Part shown: one piece after another, positions 7,001 to 10,917 of the stretch
Layout of the letters: each line of letters begins with the position of its first letter
Position numbering within the stretch: the first letter of the stretch is position 1
Assembly (NCBI GenBank): GCA_030640865.1
Contig: DAOWIP010000572.1
Location: 1 to 10,917, forward strand
Origin: Sedimentisphaerales bacterium
GTDB lineage: Bacteria > Planctomycetota > Phycisphaerae > Sedimentisphaerales > SM23-30
Direction: 5' to 3'
DNA: 10,917 bases
Translations under genes and position numbers: made by a program
Notes under the pieces: generated by a model
What the model was told of the DNA's origin: nothing
What the model saw: only the letters and a program-made list of their open reading frames with translations
Databases searched by the model: none

Positions 7001-10000
7001 ATGGGGAAAATCAGCAAATCAGCGGTTCCGGCTTTTATTCTAACTGTTCTGTGGCTGTTTGCCCTGCCCGCACAGGGACAATATAACGGCGGCAGCGGCG
7101 ACCCCTGCGACCCATACCAGATTAACGACCCCTGTCAGATGAACGCTATCGGCCTCGACCCCTGCGACTGGGACAAACACTTCATACTCACAGCCGACAT
7201 CGACCTGTCCGCCTATACCGGAGAACAATTCAATATCATTGGAAATAACACAACAAATTTCAACGGTTCTTTCGATGGCGATGGTTTTATGATAACAAAT
7301 TTTACTTACTCATCCATAAACACAAATTATACTATCGGCCTTTTTGGTCGCCTCGGCAATGGTGGCAAGATAAAAACCGTCGGCATGACAAATATAAATA
7401 TCAGCAGGGAAAATAACAGTGGGAGCTACTCTATAGGTGGTTTGGTGGGACATAGTTACGGCTATATTAGCAACTGCTACGCGACCGGAAGCATCAGCGC
7501 TGGGGATTACTCACGCTATATCGGAGGTTTAGTGGGATACAATTACGGTGATATTAGCAATTGCTATACAAACGGAAGTGTAACCAGTGGGGCTGCTTCT
7601 CAATATCTCGGCGGTATTGTGGGATATAATTGCGGACCCATTTCCAATTGCCATTCTACCAGTGATGTCTTTGGAGATGGTATTTATGTTGGCGGTCTTG
7701 TTGGAACAAATTACGATACAATCACAAACTGCTATTCCACCGGAACCGTTACGGGAAACATTTATCTCGGCGGTCTCGTTGGAGGTAATTTCAGACCTAT
7801 TTCCAACTGTTATGCTACCGGGAATGTTACGGGCAACGGTGATTATATCGGCGGCCTGGTAGGAAGCAATGGGGAGGTTGTTTCTAACTGTTACAGCATT
7901 GGTACAGTTTCAGGAAACGGAGATTATATTGGCGGATTGGTAGGAAATAATTACAGTTTTGCTCACGGTTCATACTGGGATATCGAAACCAGCGGCTTGA
8001 CCGTCAGTGAAGGCGGTAAGGGCAAGACTACTCAACAGATGCAACTCGCCGCTACCTATATCGGCTGGGGCTGTGGCGACTGGACTATTGATGAGGGCAA
8101 CGATTACCCACGTCTTGCCTGGCAGAACATACCCGGAGAACCGATTGTTGATCCCGCCCCGACCCTTTTATATGGCGGCGGCGAAGGTATGTCCGGCGAT
8201 CCTTATCTTATTTACACAGCCGAACAACTAAATAACATCGGTTTGTACAGTTGCCATTGGGGCTACCATTTCAGACTTATGGCCGATATTGACCTATCCG
8301 GATTCACTGGTACGGATTTCAATATCATAGGTTACCCCTTTACCGGAACATTCGATGGTGCCGGATATACCATCTTCCATTTTATCTATTCAACAACAGA
8401 TAAACAAAATGGCATCGGACTGTTCGGCTATCTTAATGAACCATCCGCACTTATAAAGGACCTTACACTCTCCGACCCCTGCATCACAACCGGCTCAGGT
8501 CGTTACGTTGGTTCCCTGGTGGGGCGCATTGGCAACGGAGCTATCACCGGTTGCTCAACGGAGAACGGCACTATTTCAGGAGATTATTACATCGGCGGCC
8601 TGGTGGGACAGAACTCATCCGGTACTATCTCCATCAGTTACGCCACAAGTAGCGTTACAGGCAACGGTAGTTCTATCGGTGGTCTTGTGGGAGAAAATGG
8701 AGGAACCGTTTCACACTGTTATTCTACCGGAACAGTTTTTGGAAACGGTAGTTATGTCGGCGGCCTGATGGGAAATAATAACGATAATATGATGTCAGGA
8801 GGCGGTGTCATTTTCGACTGCTACGCCAATGTCGATGTTACTGGCAACAGTGATTCTGTCGGCGGATTAGTGGGATCAAATTGGTCTGGCAGCATTTCCA
8901 ACAGCTATGCTGACGGTGATGTTACTGGCAACAGTACTGTCGGCGGTTTGGTAGGCAATAGTGTGTGTATGGGCGGCGGTAATAATATATTCAACTGCTA
9001 TGCCACAGGTGATGTTACGGCTAATGGCGATCTTGCCGGTGGACTTGTGGGGCAAAATTCTTTCGAGCCTATCTTAAATTGCTATGCCACCGGCAGAGTT
9101 ATTGGCAATGGTGGTTTTGTTGGCGGCCTGGTTGGACAGAGTTCAATGGCTGGCATATCGGCTTCATTCTGGGACGTTCAGACCAGCGGACAAACTACAA
9201 GTGCCGGGGGTACTGGTCTGAATACCGAGCAAATGAAGAGTCGAATTACCTTTGCTGGTGCTGGTTGGGACTTTACCCGCGAAATAGCCAATGGCGCCGA
9301 GGATATCTGGCTGATCGTTGACGGCCTGGACTATCCTCGTCTAACCTCACAATATCATTACGGCGGCGGTGAAGGAACCGAACAGCAGCCGTACTTGATT
9401 GACACGCCCATAGAATTATCCCTCGTTGGCGACAAGCCGGATAATCATTTTCGGCTTATGGCCGATATGGACGGTCAGGAATATTGCGGTATCGGACCGA
9501 GGCCGATTGGTGAGTATCCGGATTACCCGTTTAGCGGGGTTTTTGATGGCAACGGATACACAATCTATAACTTTGCCTATGAAGTTGCGGCACAGGATTT
9601 TGTGGGATTTTTTGGTTATGTTACAGGCGAGGACGCCGAAATCAAAAACCTGAAACTGGAGGACATCGATATTTATGCCGCTACCGGTGATTATGTCGGC
9701 GGACTGGTGGGCTATAACAATGGTGGAAGGCTCACAAATGTTTATGTTGCAGGTTCGGTTACAGGATGGGGCGGAGTTGGCGGTCTTGTGGGAGTAAATT
9801 ACGACGGCCTTGTTCGCCGATGCCATACCGACTGCGCGGTTGATGGATATGAAGACACAGGCGGACTTGTGGGAATTAATTATAACGACGTTACCAACTG
9901 CCATTCTGCCGGTAATATTGTTGGAGTAAGGCTTGTCGGCGGTCTTGTCGGTTACAACTGGTACGGCAACATAACAAACTCCTTCTCAACAGGTTCCGTT

Positions 10001-10447
10001 AGATCCCTCGATTTTTTCGACATCCCCGGCGGACTGGTCGGTTATAATCGTGACGGAACGGTTGCTGATTCTTTCTGGGACATTCAGACCAGCGGACAAT
10101 GCGCAAGCCACGGCAGTACCGGCTTGGAGACCGCTTTGATGCAGACGCAAAGCACTTTTACCGATGCCGGCTGGGATTTTGTGGGCGAAACGGTGAATGG
10201 GATGGAGGATATATGGGATATATGTGAGAGTACGAATTATCCGAAGCTGAGTTGGCAGGAGCCTGGTGTTGGTGATTTTGTATGTCCGGATGGTGTTGAT
10301 CTGACAGACTTTGCCGTTTTGGCTGATACGTGGGGGCTCTCATCGGGGCAGGCAGGTTATAATGACCTGTGCGATATGGTGGATGATGATATGATCGATC
10401 TTGCCGATTTGGCTGTCTTTGCTGAAAACTGGCTGGCGGGGACGTAG
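7001..10447 (+). CDS. Secreted GLUG-repeat protein with C-terminal dockerin-like module
   Basis: The ATG at 7001 is chosen over an in-frame TTG at 6989 because GGAG (6991-6994) lies 6 bases before it. The protein has 1148 residues. A signal peptide (MGKISKSAVPAFILTVLWLF, then ALPAQG) comes first. Three modules follow, starting near 28, 391 and 787. Each opens with a header (DPYLIYTAEQLNNIG, HFRLMADIDLSGFTG, GTFDGAGYTI), continues with GLUG repeats (GGLVGxNxGxIxNCYATGxVxGN), and closes with a WDIQTSG...DYPRL segment. I count about 7, 8 and 5 repeats. The C-terminus (1092-1148) is a dockerin-like pair ending DLADLAVFAENWLAG. GLUG repeats are expected to form an extracellular beta-helix, so adhesion or a surface-layer role is likely. 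No enzyme domain is visible. The stop is TAG, and no intrinsic terminator follows. Confidence 0.92.
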   Translation: MGKISKSAVPAFILTVLWLFALPAQGQYNGGSGDPCDPYQINDPCQMNAIGLDPCDWDKHFILTADIDLSAYTGEQFNIIGNNTTNFNGSFDGDGFMITNFTYSSINTNYTIGLFGRLGNGGKIKTVGMTNINISRENNSGSYSIGGLVGHSYGYISNCYATGSISAGDYSRYIGGLVGYNYGDISNCYTNGSVTSGAASQYLGGIVGYNCGPISNCHSTSDVFGDGIYVGGLVGTNYDTITNCYSTGTVTGNIYLGGLVGGNFRPISNCYATGNVTGNGDYIGGLVGSNGEVVSNCYSIGTVSGNGDYIGGLVGNNYSFAHGSYWDIETSGLTVSEGGKGKTTQQMQLAATYIGWGCGDWTIDEGNDYPRLAWQNIPGEPIVDPAPTLLYGGGEGMSGDPYLIYTAEQLNNIGLYSCHWGYHFRLMADIDLSGFTGTDFNIIGYPFTGTFDGAGYTIFHFIYSTTDKQNGIGLFGYLNEPSALIKDLTLSDPCITTGSGRYVGSLVGRIGNGAITGCSTENGTISGDYYIGGLVGQNSSGTISISYATSSVTGNGSSIGGLVGENGGTVSHCYSTGTVFGNGSYVGGLMGNNNDNMMSGGGVIFDCYANVDVTGNSDSVGGLVGSNWSGSISNSYADGDVTGNSTVGGLVGNSVCMGGGNNIFNCYATGDVTANGDLAGGLVGQNSFEPILNCYATGRVIGNGGFVGGLVGQSSMAGISASFWDVQTSGQTTSAGGTGLNTEQMKSRITFAGAGWDFTREIANGAEDIWLIVDGLDYPRLTSQYHYGGGEGTEQQPYLIDTPIELSLVGDKPDNHFRLMADMDGQEYCGIGPRPIGEYPDYPFSGVFDGNGYTIYNFAYEVAAQDFVGFFGYVTGEDAEIKNLKLEDIDIYAATGDYVGGLVGYNNGGRLTNVYVAGSVTGWGGVGGLVGVNYDGLVRRCHTDCAVDGYEDTGGLVGINYNDVTNCHSAGNIVGVRLVGGLVGYNWYGNITNSFSTGSVRSLDFFDIPGGLVGYNRDGTVADSFWDIQTSGQCASHGSTGLETALMQTQSTFTDAGWDFVGETVNGMEDIWDICESTNYPKLSWQEPGVGDFVCPDGVDLTDFAVLADTWGLSSGQAGYNDLCDMVDDDMIDLADLAVFAENWLAGT
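7430..7996 (+). repeat. GLUG repeat array 1
   Basis: This stretch encodes about seven degenerate 25- to 30-residue units of the form GGLVGxNxGxISNCYATGxVTGNGDY. Six of them carry Cys at the same place (NCY or NCH). The DNA copies are diverged at third positions, which argues for old duplication, not recent slippage. Confidence 0.85.
8504..9192 (+). repeat. GLUG repeat array 2
   Basis: About eight units are encoded here. Two are enlarged by Gly-, Met- or Asn-rich insertions (MMSGGGVIFDCY and VCMGGGNNIFNCY). The Cys position is kept in most but replaced by Ser in some (NSYADG, ISYATS). The array ends in SFWDVQTSGQ, which is nearly repeated at the end of array 3. Confidence 0.85.
9692..10099 (+). 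repeat. GLUG repeat array 3
   Basis: About five units are encoded here, more diverged than in the other arrays (NVYVAG, RRCHTD, NCHSAG, NSFSTG). The array closes with SFWDIQTSGQ. It is the shortest of the three and keeps the Cys in only two units. Confidence 0.8.
10274..10435 (+). other. C-terminal dockerin-like pair of the GLUG protein
   Basis: Copy 1 reads GDFVCPDGVDLTDFAVLADTW and copy 2 reads CDMVDDDMIDLADLAVFAENW. Copy 2 keeps Asp at loop positions 1, 5, 9 and 12. Copy 1 has Val and Pro at positions 3 and 5, where a Ca2+ ligand is expected, so it may bind calcium poorly. The same motif pair is found inside the protease at the left of the window. Confidence 0.7.
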
Positions 10448-10448
10448 A

Positions 10449-10530
10449 GGGTGGAGAGTGAAGGGTGGAGAGTAGAGGGTAGATAAGAATTTAAGATTTA
10501 AGATTTTAAGATTGAGAATTAAAGAGTTAA
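10449..10530 (+). repeat. Low-complexity direct repeats downstream of the GLUG gene
   Basis: GGGTGGAGAGT occurs at 10449-10459 and again at 10463-10473, within a purine-only-plus-T tract. It is followed by a 7- to 8-base period of TTTAAGA-like units (from about 10490 to 10530). This resembles the short tandem intergenic repeats known from cyanobacteria and from some planctomycetes. It sits directly before the group II intron start. No gene or terminator is visible in it. Confidence 0.6.
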
Positions 10531-10536
10531 ACATCG

Positions 10537-10917
10537 GTGCGTCAAGCAAAGCTGGTGTGAGCAAGCTGGACAATCCAGCCTGGCCAAAGGTTAGCCACCG
10601 GGCCGGAACAGAACTTTGCGTATAATGAGGTAACAAATTATGCGAAGCCAAAGGGATGGCGGTTTATCGGCGCAAACGGGCGTGAAGGTATTGAGCCCCG
10701 AAATTTCAATTGTCGCATTGGGTAATGCCCGGTGGAGCATGTGGTTCACTCGAAGGGGCCGGCGATAAGTCGTAGAGGACGGCGGACGCGTTGGCCGAAC
10801 ACAGAATCGGAATACGAACGTAGTTCAAAGTACTCCTGTCGGGACAGCGTGGAGGGTTTACGCTGATAGTACCGTGAGGCTTATCGAAGAGCCGGATGTG
10901 GGAAATCTACAAGTCCG
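10537..10917 (+). mobile_element. Group II intron, compact and apparently ORF-less, cut by the window end
   Basis: The 5' end matches the group II consensus GTGCG (10537-10541). The following 350 bases have no long frame but many RNA-like helices: CGTATAAT (10619-10626) with ATTATGCG (10637-10644, one G-U) around GAGGTAACAA; GCATT-GGGT-AATGC near 10715; and a junction closed by GTACT (10830-10834) with AGTAC (10868-10872). The phrase GAGGTAACAAATTATGCGAA resembles domain I of bacterial group II introns. A domain V-like hairpin begins at 10889. Intron-encoded reverse transcriptases lie in domain IV, between domains III and V; here no room is left for one, so the element looks ORF-less and would depend on a maturase in trans. 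The 3' end lies beyond the window. The 5' boundary and class are less sure than the group II call. Confidence 0.68.
10889..10917 (+). ncRNA. Group II intron domain V (partial)
   Basis: The segment starts with GAGCCGGA, containing the AGC catalytic triad, and runs through a TGTGG/CTACA upper stem with a GAAAT loop. It continues with a 2-base AG bulge on the 3' side, then TCCG returning towards an expected GGTTC. Layout and size (29 of an expected 33-34 bases) fit domain V. Its last bases are outside the window. Confidence 0.72.

Noticed and set aside
7430..7996. Regularly spaced repeats that might suggest a CRISPR array
   Set aside because: The repeats are diverged, their period is a multiple of three, and they encode GLUG units in an open frame.
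9416..9904. Open frame of 162 codons on the minus strand
   Set aside because: It is the reverse of the GLUG coding repeats; the plus-strand protein is clearly the real product.
10340..10651. Open frame of 103 codons on the minus strand
   Set aside because: Its leucine- and proline-rich translation comes from the low-complexity repeats and the intron; no start signal.
10729..10755. Segment GGTGGAGCATGTGGTT, then TCGA, matching a conserved 16S rRNA stretch
   Set aside because: The match is about 16 bases, the flanks do not continue as 16S, and the segment sits inside the group II intron; probably chance similarity.

Overview
The window looks like a chromosomal segment of an uncultured Planctomycetota, most likely of the Phycisphaerae/Sedimentisphaerales type. 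This is inferred from protein style, not from any search. Both large secreted proteins carry the dockerin-like double repeat with DLADLAVFAENWL-type helices, and one is a long GLUG-repeat protein with the header layout I associate with that group. TGA works as an ordinary stop (the gene at 5225-6421 ends with it), so the genetic code is standard.

Layout, left to right. (1) 1-3566, plus strand: the 3' part of a secreted subtilisin-like (S8) protease. Its catalytic Asp lies off the left edge. After the protease come two Ig/BACON-like domains, a beta-rich domain, an internal dockerin-like pair, a LamG domain and a PD40-type beta-propeller. (2) 3700-4825, minus strand: prfB (release factor 2), intact, but encoded in two frames joined by the classic CTT-TGA-C programmed +1 frameshift at codon 26. 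(3) 4826-5224: a divergent promoter region with back-to-back sigma70-like promoters and two tandem hairpin-forming repeats. (4) 5225-6421, plus strand: a secreted, mostly helical protein of unknown function with a HEAT-like stretch. (5) 6422-7000: a non-coding island with dispersed-repeat-like arms, several hairpins, and a minus-strand extended -10 followed about 40 bases later by a good intrinsic terminator, which is a candidate small RNA. (6) 7001-10447, plus strand: a 1148-residue secreted GLUG-repeat protein made of three large modules with a C-terminal dockerin-like pair. (7) 10448-10536: a low-complexity purine-rich and AT-rich repeat tract. (8) 10537 to the right edge: the 5' part of a compact, apparently ORF-less group II intron, with a domain V-like hairpin cut by the window end.

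The three exported proteins fit an extracellular, surface-associated or polymer-degrading lifestyle. The protease and the GLUG protein may share an anchoring or assembly route through their dockerin-like modules. prfB is a housekeeping gene with its own promoter and translational autoregulation. The genes do not form one operon, and I see no defence, CRISPR or biosynthetic cluster. The points most worth a second look are the compact group II intron, the minus-strand small-RNA candidate, and the protease in which a normally terminal dockerin-like module sits inside the protein.
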